Shown in pieces: positions 18,812-26,493 of a stretch of DNA of 64,000 nucleotides. The stretch covers positions 90,034 to 154,033 of the forward strand of contig CABURU010000003.1 in assembly GCA_902494085.1 (NCBI GenBank), read 5' to 3'. Under the pieces are notes generated by a model. The model searched no databases and had not been told where the DNA came from. It saw only the letters and a program-made list of their open reading frames with translations. This stretch comes from an uncultured Collinsella sp. (lineage in GTDB: Bacteria > Actinomycetota > Coriobacteriia > Coriobacteriales > Coriobacteriaceae). The translations under genes and the position numbers were made by a program. Position 1 is the first letter of the stretch. Each line of letters opens with the position of its first letter.

Positions 18812-19531
18812 CTACAGTTGACGTAAGCCCTCTTCCAGACCGGTCTTGCTGTTGGTCTTCTCGTCGCGCATCTTGATGACGCGGGCGGGGACGCCGGCCA
18901 CGACGGCGCCGGCGGGGACGTCCTCGACGCACACGGCGCCGGCGGCAACGATAGCGCCCTTGCCCACGCGCACGCCTTCCAGGACCACGGCGTTTGCGCC
19001 GATCATGACATCGTCCTCGATGATGACGGGCGTGGCGCTGGCGGGCTCCACAACGCCTGCCAGCACGGTGCCGGCGCCGATGTGGCAGTTCTTGCCCACG
19101 GTGGCGCGACCGCCCAGCACGGCGCCCATATCGATCATGGAACCCTCGCCGATAACGGAGCCGATGTTGATGATGGCGCCCATCATGATGACGGCACGGT
19201 CGCCGATCTCGACGCGGTCGCGGATGATCGCGCCCGGCTCGATGCGGGCGTTGATGCCCTTAAGGTCGAGCATGGGCACGGCGGAGTTGCGGCAATCGTT
19301 TTCAACGTCGTAGTAATCGATGGAATCGGCATTGGCATCGAGGATGGCCTTAAGCTCATCCCAGTCGCCAAAGACGGTCTTGCCACGACGACCGCCGTAG
19401 ACATGTGCGTTGCCCCAGGCAACCTTCATGCCCGGCTTCTCGCGCACGTACAGCTTGACGGGCGTCTTTTTGGGCGCGGTGGCGATGTAGTTGATAATCT
19501 CCTGTGCATCCATCTCGGCTGCGTTGCTCAT
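18812..19531 (-). CDS. dapH: Tetrahydrodipicolinate N-acetyltransferase
   Basis: This 239-residue left-handed beta-helix enzyme shows hexapeptide repeats from about residue 90 ([45 protein letters not shown]). The N-terminal helical domain [22 protein letters not shown] is typical of DapH/DapD. Acetyl-CoA is the expected donor, giving N-acetyl-L-2-amino-6-oxopimelate in the acetylase branch of lysine/DAP synthesis. The gene is last in the riboswitch-controlled block lysA-dapA-dapB-dapH, 39 bp after dapB. A 12-bp hairpin just after its stop probably ends transcription. Confidence 0.9.
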   Translation of the reverse strand: MSNAAEMDAQEIINYIATAPKKTPVKLYVREKPGMKVAWGNAHVYGGRRGKTVFGDWDELKAILDANADSIDYYDVENDCRNSAVPMLDLKGINARIEPGAIIRDRVEIGDRAVIMMGAIINIGSVIGEGSMIDMGAVLGGRATVGKNCHIGAGTVLAGVVEPASATPVIIEDDVMIGANAVVLEGVRVGKGAIVAAGAVCVEDVPAGAVVAGVPARVIKMRDEKTNSKTGLEEGLRQL

Positions 19532-19570
19532 TTGCTATCTCTCCTTTGGGTGGATTCGGTTGATACCTGG

Positions 19571-20311
19571 TTAGGCAAACATGACCTTGTCGAACGTATA
19601 GAAGCCGGGTTCGCGGGTGACGAGCTTCTGCGCGGCTGCCAAGGCGCCGTTGACAAAGATCTGACGGCTCGTGGCGCGGTGGGTGAGCGTGACCTCCTCG
19701 TCCTGGCCAAAGAAACTCACCTCGTGCACGCCGGCGACGGTGCCGCCGCGCAGCGAGTGCATTCCGATCTCCTTGGGGCCACGCGCGCCGCACATGCCCT
19801 CGCGGCCATAGACGGGGTGGTAGCCTGCCTCGGGCTCGGCTTCGACGACGGCATCGAGCAGCAACTTGGCAGTGCCGCTGGGGGCATCGACCTTTTGGTT
19901 ATGGTGCGTCTCGACGATTTCGCAGTCAAAGCCGGGCAACTCGCGTGTGGCCTGTGCTACCAGATGACGCAGGGCTGCGATGCCGATGGAGTAATTGCCC
20001 GAGTGCATGACACAGGCATTCTGGCCCAGCTCACGCAGGCGGTCCATCTGCTCGGGGGTGTAGCCTGTGGTGCCCGAGACCAATGCCGCGCCCGTGCGCT
20101 CGACATAGGCGACGACGGCATCGAAGGTCACGACGTTCGAGAAGTCGATAATCACATCGCCAGCCGGTGCGTCCTCGAGCTCGCTCAAATCGAGGCCAAT
20201 CTGGGCCACGATATCAAAAACAGGCTGCCCGGCAGCATCGACAATGCTTTCGGCGGTGGTGCGGATGAGCGAGCCCATGCGGCCCGTTCCCATAATGACG
20301 GTCTTAATCAA
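19571..20311 (-). CDS. dapB: 4-hydroxy-tetrahydrodipicolinate reductase
   Basis: The 246-residue protein has the nucleotide-binding MGTGRMGSLI at the N-terminus, DFSNVVTFD, SGTTGYTPEQ, and the signature ETHHNQKVDAPSGTA with catalytic His and Lys. It makes tetrahydrodipicolinate with NAD(P)H in the DAP/lysine pathway. The start appears to be TTG at 20311, overlapping the dapA stop by 8 bp, because the residues before the first ATG (IKTVI) belong to the Rossmann strand. Coupled translation with dapA is likely. Confidence 0.92.
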   Translation of the reverse strand: MIKTVIMGTGRMGSLIRTTAESIVDAAGQPVFDIVAQIGLDLSELEDAPAGDVIIDFSNVVTFDAVVAYVERTGAALVSGTTGYTPEQMDRLRELGQNACVMHSGNYSIGIAALRHLVAQATRELPGFDCEIVETHHNQKVDAPSGTAKLLLDAVVEAEPEAGYHPVYGREGMCGARGPKEIGMHSLRGGTVAGVHEVSFFGQDEEVTLTHRATSRQIFVNGALAAAQKLVTREPGFYTFDKVMFA

Positions 20312-21194
20312 GCAGACCAGCTCCCTTCAGAGCATCGGTAAGTGCGGATCGCGTGTCGTCTGCCATGGGGCACAGCGGCATACGGTAGTTTGCCTCGATC
20401 ATGCCCATCTGGGCGAGCGCTTCCTTAACGGGGATGGGGTTGACCTCGCTAAAGAGGGCGTTGATGAGCGGCTGACCGGCAATCTGGATATCACGGGCGC
20501 GCGCTACGTCGCCGTCCAGATAAGCGCGGCACATGTCGTGTACGAGCTGCGGCTGCACGTCTGCCCACACGCTGATGGTGCCCGAGGCGCCCAGGCTCAT
20601 GAGCGGCACGGTAAGCGCGTCCTCGCCCGAGTACATGCGGAAGTCGTCTGACAGCAGGTGGGCGATCTTGGCCGCGTAGGCGACGTTGCCCGAGGCCTCC
20701 TTAATACCCATGATGTTGGGGTGCGCGGCCAGGCGCTCTACGTTGCGCTCGCTGATACCGCAGCCGCAGCGGCCGGGGATGTTGTACAGGATGCAGGGGA
20801 TGTCCACGGCATCGGCGACGGTTTTAAAGTGCTGATAGATACCCTCTTCGTTGGACTTGTTGTAGTAGGGGGTGATGAGCAGCAGACCGTCGGCGCCCAG
20901 GCCCTGATAGGTGAGCGACTTGGTGAGCATGGTCTGCGTGGAGTTGGAGCCCGAGCCGGCGATGACGGGGACGCGTCCTGCAACTTGCTTGACCACCGCG
21001 GCGACGACGGAGTTGTCCTCGTCGTCGGTCATCGTGGCGCTCTCGCCGGTGGTGCCCAGGGTGAGGATGGCGTCGGTGCCGTTTTGCAGGTGGAAATCGA
21101 TAAGGCGCTCGAGCGCGTCAAAGTCGACACTGCCGTCCTTTTTAAACGGTGTGACAAGGGCGACGATTGAGCCCTCGAGATTGCGGATGTCCAT
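20304..21194 (-). CDS. dapA: 4-hydroxy-tetrahydrodipicolinate synthase (internal start in the lysA frame)
   Basis: From ATG 21194 the product is a normal 296-residue DapA. It shows LEGSIVALVTPF at the N-terminus, GTTGESATMT, ITPYYNKSN, LYNIPGRCG (Tyr) and IMGIKEASGN (Schiff-base Lys). It condenses pyruvate with aspartate semialdehyde. AAGGAG lies six bases before the ATG, which supports independent initiation even though the upstream lysA frame continues into it. The stop overlaps the dapB start by 8 bp. Confidence 0.88.
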   Translation of the reverse strand: MDIRNLEGSIVALVTPFKKDGSVDFDALERLIDFHLQNGTDAILTLGTTGESATMTDDEDNSVVAAVVKQVAGRVPVIAGSGSNSTQTMLTKSLTYQGLGADGLLLITPYYNKSNEEGIYQHFKTVADAVDIPCILYNIPGRCGCGISERNVERLAAHPNIMGIKEASGNVAYAAKIAHLLSDDFRMYSGEDALTVPLMSLGASGTISVWADVQPQLVHDMCRAYLDGDVARARDIQIAGQPLINALFSEVNPIPVKEALAQMGMIEANYRMPLCPMADDTRSALTDALKGAGLLD

Positions 21195-22613
21195 GTTCTT
21201 CTCCTTCGCCTCCGCGATCTGGATGCGTTTGTTCCATTGAGCTGCGACTGCCAGGCGCTCGTCTTGGGCGCGACGGCGGGCACTTTCGGCGCGCGACTTG
21301 GCCAGCAGCTCTCGGCCGCACGGCAGCACGTCGAGCGTGGCAAAGTAATCGCCCGGGCGCTCGGCGCGGCGGATGAGGTCGGCCGCGCCATCGGGGCGCA
21401 GCAGGACCTCGGCCGAGCGTAGCCGTCCGTTGTAGTTGTAGCCCATGGAGTAGCCATGCGCACCGGTATCGTGGATTACAAGCAGGTCGCCCATGTCGAT
21501 ATGCGGCAGCTCGCGATCGATAGCGAACTTGTCGTTGTTCTCGCATAGGTTGCCCGTGATGTCATAGGTGTTCGTGACGGGCGCTGTGGCCTTGTCGGCG
21601 CCGCCCGGCTGACCCATCACCGTAATGTGGTGGTAGGCGCCATACATGGCAGGGCGAATCAAATCGACGGCGCTTGCATCGACACCGATATAGTCCTTGT
21701 AGATCTGCTTCTCGTGGATAGCCTTGGTGACCAGGCAGCCGTAGGGGCCCATCATAAAGCGGCCCATCTCGGTGCAGATGGCCACATCGCCCATGCCGGC
21801 GGGAACCAGGATCTCGTCGTATGCCGCGTGTACTCCCTCGCCGATGGCGTGAATGTCGTTGGCCTGCTGCTCGGGCAGGTAGGGGATGCCGACGCCGCCG
21901 GACAGATTGATGAAGGCGACGTGTGCGCCGGTCTCGCGCTCCAGGCGTACGGCAAGCTCAAAGAGGATGCGCGCGAGCTTGGGGTAGTAGTCGTTGGTGA
22001 CGGTGTTGCTGGCAAGGAATGCGTGGATGCCAAAGTTTTCGGCGCCCTTGGCCTTGAGCATGCGGAAGGCCTCGAAGAGTTGCTCGGTGGTCATGCCATA
22101 CTTGGAGTCGCCGGGGTTATCCATGATGCCGTTGGAGAGCTGGAACAGGCCGCCCGGATTAAAGCGGCAGCTGACCGTTTTGGGGATGGGCCCCGCAACG
22201 CGCTCAAAGAACTCGATGTGGCTGATGTCGTCAAAGTTGACGATGGCACCCAGCTTGTCGGCGAGCTCAAAGTCGGCCGCCGGCGTGTCGTTGGACGAGA
22301 ACATGATGTCGTGTCCCGTGATGCCCAGCGAGCGGGCGATCATGAGCTCGGTATAGCTCGAGCAATCGCAGCCGCAGCCGTATTCGTTGAGAATGGAGAT
22401 GAGCGCCGGGTTGGGGTTGGCCTTGACGGCAAAGTATTCCTTAAAGCCCGGGTTCCATGCAAAGGCGTCGCGCACTTCTTGCATGTTGCGGCGGATGCCC
22501 GCCTCGTCGTATAGATGAAACGGCGTGGGGAACTGCTCGACGATATGCTCGAGCGTCTCCTTGTCCACAAACGGCTGCTTGGCCGCATATGCCTCGTTGG
22601 GAGTCAATGACAT
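20304..22613 (-). CDS. lysA: Diaminopimelate decarboxylase continuous in frame with DapA
   Basis: One open frame of 769 codons encodes LysA (about residues 1-455) and then DapA (474-769) with no stop between. The LysA part has the PLP Lys at 64 in YFAVKANPNP, NLSGGVGIPYLPEQ (phosphate-binding glycines) and CTEMGRFMMGPYG. It decarboxylates meso-DAP to lysine. The joining segment, roughly residues 440-473, is Arg/Ala/Glu-rich and looks like a linker or read-through sequence. A good ribosome site sits just before residue Met474, so both a 769-residue fusion and separately initiated DapA are possible. The gene is first behind the lysine riboswitch. Confidence 0.85.
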   Translation of the reverse strand: MSLTPNEAYAAKQPFVDKETLEHIVEQFPTPFHLYDEAGIRRNMQEVRDAFAWNPGFKEYFAVKANPNPALISILNEYGCGCDCSSYTELMIARSLGITGHDIMFSSNDTPAADFELADKLGAIVNFDDISHIEFFERVAGPIPKTVSCRFNPGGLFQLSNGIMDNPGDSKYGMTTEQLFEAFRMLKAKGAENFGIHAFLASNTVTNDYYPKLARILFELAVRLERETGAHVAFINLSGGVGIPYLPEQQANDIHAIGEGVHAAYDEILVPAGMGDVAICTEMGRFMMGPYGCLVTKAIHEKQIYKDYIGVDASAVDLIRPAMYGAYHHITVMGQPGGADKATAPVTNTYDITGNLCENNDKFAIDRELPHIDMGDLLVIHDTGAHGYSMGYNYNGRLRSAEVLLRPDGAADLIRRAERPGDYFATLDVLPCGRELLAKSRAESARRRAQDERLAVAAQWNKRIQIAEAKEKNMDIRNLEGSIVALVTPFKKDGSVDFDALERLIDFHLQNGTDAILTLGTTGESATMTDDEDNSVVAAVVKQVAGRVPVIAGSGSNSTQTMLTKSLTYQGLGADGLLLITPYYNKSNEEGIYQHFKTVADAVDIPCILYNIPGRCGCGISERNVERLAAHPNIMGIKEASGNVAYAAKIAHLLSDDFRMYSGEDALTVPLMSLGASGTISVWADVQPQLVHDMCRAYLDGDVARARDIQIAGQPLINALFSEVNPIPVKEALAQMGMIEANYRMPLCPMADDTRSALTDALKGAGLLD

Positions 22614-22684
22614 GTCCCGTAAACCTCGCTATCCAGACGGCGCTACCTGCGCATCGAATCCGCATAGCGCGGACCCAATGTCCG

Positions 22685-22841
22685 GATAGCGCTCCCGCAT
22701 TGCTGCAGACAGTCCTGCGGGTGTTTCCCGCAGGCCCACCAGGCTGTTCGTGCCCGAAAAACCCAGTTCGGCGGGTTTCGCCTCCCCGCGGGGTCAAAGC
22801 CTGCCGGCTCGCCCGCGGCTCTTCGTGCCCGCGCCTCTATC
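22685..22841 (-). promoter_or_regulatory. Lysine riboswitch (L box)
   Basis: On the minus strand the leader starts GATAGAGGCGCG and ends GGAGCGCTATC, the two sides of the L-box P1 helix. Between them are the conserved pieces GGCGAAACCCGCCGAA and GGACTGTC, plus the stem CTGCGGGAAACACCCGCAG. Order and spacing match the lysine aptamer. No U-tract terminator is seen between the aptamer and the lysA ATG (72 bp). An alternative stem pairing GCGCTA with TAGCGC lies there, so translational control is more likely than attenuation. A possible promoter upstream on the minus strand has TTGTTT and TAGGGT spaced 17. Confidence 0.9.
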
Positions 22842-22991
22842 AAGTGGTAACGACCCTACCACGTTGCACTTTACCAAACAAGAGTATTCGTATATAACGT
22901 TTAAAAAATGCAGGGATATGCTGGAAACATGTGTGCCACAATCCTGTATCACAATAAGTTGCAACAGGTGTGCCTCACGAAGGGATTCTCT

Positions 22992-24179
22992 ATGACCGAG
23001 CTCCAAGAACTCCGTCGCTATCGCCGCGATCTCCATCGCATTCCGGAGCTCGATTTCGATCTTCCGCAGACTATCGCCTATATCGAGGGCGTGTTGGCGC
23101 CGCTCGCTTGCGAGGTGACCCATCCGTGCCCCAGCTGCATCTGCGCTTTCTTCGACGCTGGCGTTGGTGCCGTGCATGCCACGGCGATTCGCGCCGATAT
23201 GGATGCGCTGCCCATTGCCGAGGCAACGGGGGCAGCGTTCGCTTCGACCCATCCCGGCAAGATGCATGCTTGCGGCCACGATGGACACATGGCCATGGCG
23301 CTTGCGGCGGCAACCTTTGTCGACCGTACGATCTGTGAGCGGCCGGGCGCCATTAAGCGCAACGTGCTCTTTGTGTTTCAGCCGGCCGAGGAAACGATCG
23401 GTGGCGCCAAGACAGTTTGTGAGAGTGGGGTGTTTGAGCGCTACGGGGCGGACCGCATCTTCGGGTTCCACGTATGGCCCGACCTGCCTGCGAACACGTT
23501 GGCGAGCTGCTCCGGTCCGTTGCTGGCGCGTTCGAGTGAGACGCACATTCATATTCACGGAACGAGCATCCATATCGCTAAGACTTATGGCGTTCCGGTC
23601 GAGGAGTCGCACGATGCGGCGTTGGCGGCTGCCAAGTTCTTGGTTGCCGAGCGCGAGCTCATGGACGAGTTGGGTGCCGACGAGCCCTGCATTGGTAAGT
23701 TCGGCCTGCTGCAGGCCGGCACCGTCTGCAATGCGGTGGCGGGGGAGGCTCATGTTGCCGGCAGCCTGCGTGTGTTTACGGACTCCATGTTCGACCGTGC
23801 GCGCGAGGGCGTACGCCGTGTGCTCGATGAGGCGTGCACCGCAACGGGCTGCACGTACGATCTCAATTTTGCCGAGGGCTATCCACCGGTCGATAACGAC
23901 CCCGAGCTGTTCGCCCACATTGCGCCTGCCTTGTCCGAGCTGCAACTTGCGGACGAGCCGCTGCTAATCGCCGAGGATTTCGCGTTCTATCAGCGCCATC
24001 TGCCGGGCGTGTTTTTCTTGCTGGGCACGGGCGTGCCAGAGGGACAAGAAAACCCGATCGACGCTGATGGCTGCCCAGCCTATGCCACAAGCGCTCTGCA
24101 TACCGATAGCATGCTCTTCGACGAGGAAATCCTACTCAAAGGCCTCGATGTCTACAAACGATTGCTTTTGCTTGACTAA
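22992..24179 (+). CDS. M20-family amidohydrolase, N-acetyl-diaminopimelate deacetylase candidate
   Basis: This 395-residue metallopeptidase has metal-binding segments RADMDALPI (Asp), HACGHDGHMA (His), FQPAEET (Glu pair), GFHVWPDLP (His) and a late His in ATSALHTDS. It belongs to the HipO/amidohydrolase branch, which includes N-acetyl-DAP deacetylase. It is divergent from the lysine operon whose DapH makes N-acetylated intermediates, which supports that role. Other N-acyl amino acid substrates remain possible. ATG 22992 has AAGGGA seven bases upstream. Confidence 0.8.
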   Translation: MTELQELRRYRRDLHRIPELDFDLPQTIAYIEGVLAPLACEVTHPCPSCICAFFDAGVGAVHATAIRADMDALPIAEATGAAFASTHPGKMHACGHDGHMAMALAAATFVDRTICERPGAIKRNVLFVFQPAEETIGGAKTVCESGVFERYGADRIFGFHVWPDLPANTLASCSGPLLARSSETHIHIHGTSIHIAKTYGVPVEESHDAALAAAKFLVAERELMDELGADEPCIGKFGLLQAGTVCNAVAGEAHVAGSLRVFTDSMFDRAREGVRRVLDEACTATGCTYDLNFAEGYPPVDNDPELFAHIAPALSELQLADEPLLIAEDFAFYQRHLPGVFFLLGTGVPEGQENPIDADGCPAYATSALHTDSMLFDEEILLKGLDVYKRLLLLD

Positions 24180-24224
24180 GGCGTGAAGGAGTATTTGTTC
24201 TAGAAAACACGAACAAACGTACGA

Positions 24225-24270
24225 TATAATAGAGATGTAAGTCTATAGAAACGTTTGACGTTACTAACGT
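24225..24270 (+). promoter_or_regulatory. higBA promoter and operator candidate
   Basis: TATAAT at 24225-24230 is a consensus -10 box. ACGTTA-C-TAACGT at 24258-24270 is a perfect palindrome between it and the higB start, the usual place for a HigA operator. The -35 is weak, as expected for an autorepressed promoter. Confidence 0.5.
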
Positions 24271-24281
24271 AAGGCGATACT

Positions 24282-24563
24282 ATGATTGCATCGTATAAAG
24301 ATGAGGATACCGAACGCTTTGCCATGGGTATGCGGGTCAGGAGGTTCGTGCCCTTTGAGCGTGTTGCGTTGAGGAAGATTCGCCAACTGCAGGTTTGTGC
24401 TTCGCTTGATGATCTTCGCGTTCCACCGGGCAACCGCCTGGAAGCTTTGAAGGGCGATCGTGCCGGTCAATATAGCATCCGTGTTAACGAGCGCTATCGG
24501 GTCTGTTTTGAGTGGAGACAGGAGATGGCTTGGAATGTCGAAATCGTCGATTATCACAAGTGA
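24282..24563 (+). CDS. higB: HigB-type toxin (RelE superfamily)
   Basis: This 93-residue basic protein shows RRFVPFERVALRKIRQL, the segment LRVPPGNRLEALKGDRAGQYSI and NERYRVCFEW. This is the RelE/HigB fold of ribosome-dependent mRNA interferases. The antitoxin gene follows and overlaps it by 29 bp, the toxin-first order typical of higBA. AAGG lies seven bases before the start. Confidence 0.88.
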   Translation: MIASYKDEDTERFAMGMRVRRFVPFERVALRKIRQLQVCASLDDLRVPPGNRLEALKGDRAGQYSIRVNERYRVCFEWRQEMAWNVEIVDYHK

Positions 24564-24876
24564 TGAGACTTCGGCCGATTTGCTGTCGCCGGTGACTCCT
24601 GGTGAGCTTCTCAAAGAGGAGTTTCTTGTCCCTATGGGCATTTCTCAATATCGCCTCGCCAAGGAGACCGGGATTCCGGCTCAGCGTATCGGGCAGATTG
24701 TCTTGGGAAAACGTCGCGTGACGGCCGACACCGACCTCCGTCTTTGCCGTTATTTTGGCCTGACGGATGGTTATTGGCTGCGCGCTCAGGTGGCGTTTGA
24801 CCTTGAGGCCGAGAAAAGGCGGATTGAACCGGAACTCGATAAGATCGTTCCTGTTCAGCAGGCCATCGCACTGTAG
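24535..24876 (+). CDS. higA: HigA-type antitoxin (XRE HTH)
   Basis: This 113-residue protein opens with a short tail and then TPGELLKEEFLVPMGISQYRLAKETGIPAQRIGQIVLGKRRVT in overlapping pieces, the characteristic HigA helix-turn-helix. It neutralises HigB and represses the operon, probably at the palindrome at 24258-24270. GGAG stands ten bases before ATG 24535. Confidence 0.9.
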   Translation: MSKSSIITSDETSADLLSPVTPGELLKEEFLVPMGISQYRLAKETGIPAQRIGQIVLGKRRVTADTDLRLCRYFGLTDGYWLRAQVAFDLEAEKRRIEPELDKIVPVQQAIAL

Positions 24877-24902
24877 TGCTCAAAGATGATGGGGGGGTGG
24901 CG

Positions 24903-25226
24903 ATGAGGCGATGCCGACAGTCTTCCGTATATAGTCCGGGTGGATGCGGGTGCGGTTTGCTACTGCTTCCGGTCATCGCTGTGAGCATTGGCGTGATGTT
25001 TGTGCTTGCTGGGCTGGCTGCGGCGGCACTCGTACTGTTTATCACCGCCATCGGCGTGACGATTTGGCTTTATCGCAGTCGTGAGCAGCGCCGCGCCGAC
25101 GGTAAGACCAATGTAGGATGGATTGCCTTTTTGGTCATCGCCTACCTGCTGAGCATCAGCTATTTGGCCTTCTTTATCCTGTTGCTTGTGAGCACCTTTA
25201 CCGGGGAATCCGTCACGGTGGGTTGA
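24903..25226 (+). CDS. Small membrane protein, unknown
   Basis: This 107-residue protein has two hydrophobic regions, about 20-60 (GLLLLPVIAVSIGVMFVLAG onward) and 75-100. Between them is a short basic loop, YRSREQRRADGK. ATG 24903 follows a G-rich ribosome site; a GTG at 24876 overlapping the higA stop is an alternative. There is no recognisable domain. It lies 26 bp after higA and may be transcribed with it. Confidence 0.55.
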   Translation: MRRCRQSSVYSPGGCGCGLLLLPVIAVSIGVMFVLAGLAAAALVLFITAIGVTIWLYRSREQRRADGKTNVGWIAFLVIAYLLSISYLAFFILLLVSTFTGESVTVG

Positions 25227-25332
25227 TGCACTGCCAGCAGACGGTTGCGCAAAGTGCGTTTGCTCGGCGTTTGGATAACTGCATTGGCCGTTTACCGCAG
25301 CCTTAGCTCTCAGCTAATGAATTCAAGTTTAA

Positions 25333-25384
25333 TCCTTCCTACGATGTGCTGTGTGCCGGCACGGTAGCCGGATCGTAGGAAGGA
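25333..25384 (+). promoter_or_regulatory. Perfect 13-bp hairpin that includes the ribosome site of the next gene
   Basis: TCCTTCCTACGAT (25333-25345) and ATCGTAGGAAGGA (25372-25384) are perfect complements around a 26-nt loop that has its own GCCGGC pairing. The right arm contains the Shine-Dalgarno AGGAAGGA, which ends three bases before the ATG at 25388. In RNA the ribosome site would be masked. A DNA operator is the alternative reading. Confidence 0.55.
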
Positions 25385-25387
25385 TGC

Positions 25388-25933
25388 ATGATGAAAAAGC
25401 TTGAAAACGAAGTGCTGCTGAGCCGTCGCGCTGCACTGGGCGCATTCGCCACCGTCGCCTTGGGGACTGCCGGTCTTCTTACCGGTTGTGGTAGCGATAA
25501 GGCGACCGTCACCGAGGACACTGGCGATGGCGACAAGAAGGAAGAGGCGAAGAAGGAAGAGCAGTCTACGACTGACCTGGCGGTTGGTGCGACGGTGACC
25601 ACGGCTGCCGGTCTTTCCGTCGTTGTCGATTCCGTCCAGCCCGGCCTCACAAATTATGACGGTTCGACCATGACGGGCATTCACGTCACGTACGTCAACA
25701 ATGGTGATGAGGGCGCAGATTACAACATCTACGACTGGAAGGGCGAGGACGCCAACGGCGCTCAGCAGAATCAGGGTTACTACAGCGAGGGCTCCGATGA
25801 GCTGCAGTCTGGTACCCTTGCCGCTGGTGGCTCTGTGGCGGGCAATATCTACTTTGATGGCGATATCAAGAAGGCACTGTATTTTGCCAACATGTTTGAT
25901 AAGTCTGCCACTGCAAGCTGGGTGTTGGCCTAG
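25388..25933 (+). CDS. Tat-type lipoprotein with DUF4352-like domain
   Basis: The 181-residue protein carries LSRRAALGAFA (twin arginine) followed by a lipobox LLTGC with Cys near 34. It is therefore probably exported by Tat and lipidated. A charged Asp/Lys/Glu linker (about 38-58) leads to a beta-rich domain with GATVTTAAGLSVVVDSVQPG and GIHVTYVNNGDEGADYNIYDW, which resembles DUF4352 immunoprotective-like folds. The function is unknown. Its ribosome site is in the hairpin at 25333-25384. Confidence 0.7.
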   Translation: MMKKLENEVLLSRRAALGAFATVALGTAGLLTGCGSDKATVTEDTGDGDKKEEAKKEEQSTTDLAVGATVTTAAGLSVVVDSVQPGLTNYDGSTMTGIHVTYVNNGDEGADYNIYDWKGEDANGAQQNQGYYSEGSDELQSGTLAAGGSVAGNIYFDGDIKKALYFANMFDKSATASWVLA

Positions 25934-25972
25934 CATGTCGCTACCGTTGCGCCGTATGGGAGGTGAAGTCGT

Positions 25973-26395
25973 ATGCCCGATAAAAAGCTGACTGACGAGT
26001 TGCTCAATGAGCTTCTCGACGCGCCAAACATCGATGGCTATATCAAAGAACACGACTTTGCCGCCCCGTCGCTTTCGAACTACCTGAAGCAGCTACTGCA
26101 GGAAAAGGGCTTGGAGCGCTCGCGCGTGGTTCGTATGGCCGATCTCAATGAGACCTTTGGCTATCAGATCTTTACCGGCGCGCGTCATCCGAGTCGCAAT
26201 AAGGTGCTGCAGATTGCCTTTGCGATGGCGCTGACGCTCAAAGAGACCAACCGTGCGCTGACGGCTGCCGGGGTAAGCGTCCTTAACTGCAAGGACCGCC
26301 GCGATGCGATTATCATTTTTTGCATCGATCGCGGGTGCAGCCTCCAAAAGGTCAACGAGGAGCTGTATCGCTTTGGCGAGGAGACGGTGAGTTAG
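25973..26395 (+). CDS. XRE-like helix-turn-helix protein
   Basis: The 140-residue protein has SNYLKQLLQEKGLERSRVVR, then LNETFGYQIFTGARHPSRNK, an HTH-like arrangement, and a C-terminal helical region. GGAGG is visible 12 bases upstream. It lies 39 bp after the lipoprotein gene and about 100 bp before a Ser/Thr kinase gene. Proteins of this type often sit next to Hanks kinases and may be regulatory targets; that link is inference. Confidence 0.65.
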   Translation: MPDKKLTDELLNELLDAPNIDGYIKEHDFAAPSLSNYLKQLLQEKGLERSRVVRMADLNETFGYQIFTGARHPSRNKVLQIAFAMALTLKETNRALTAAGVSVLNCKDRRDAIIIFCIDRGCSLQKVNEELYRFGEETVS

Positions 26396-26493
26396 CGGCT
26401 GATATCTGAGCCGGCGGAGCTGTCGAACAGCGATGCAAACGAACGGTGCGCGGATGCCATGGGGTGTCTGCGCCCTGCGCTATGATGGAGGCT

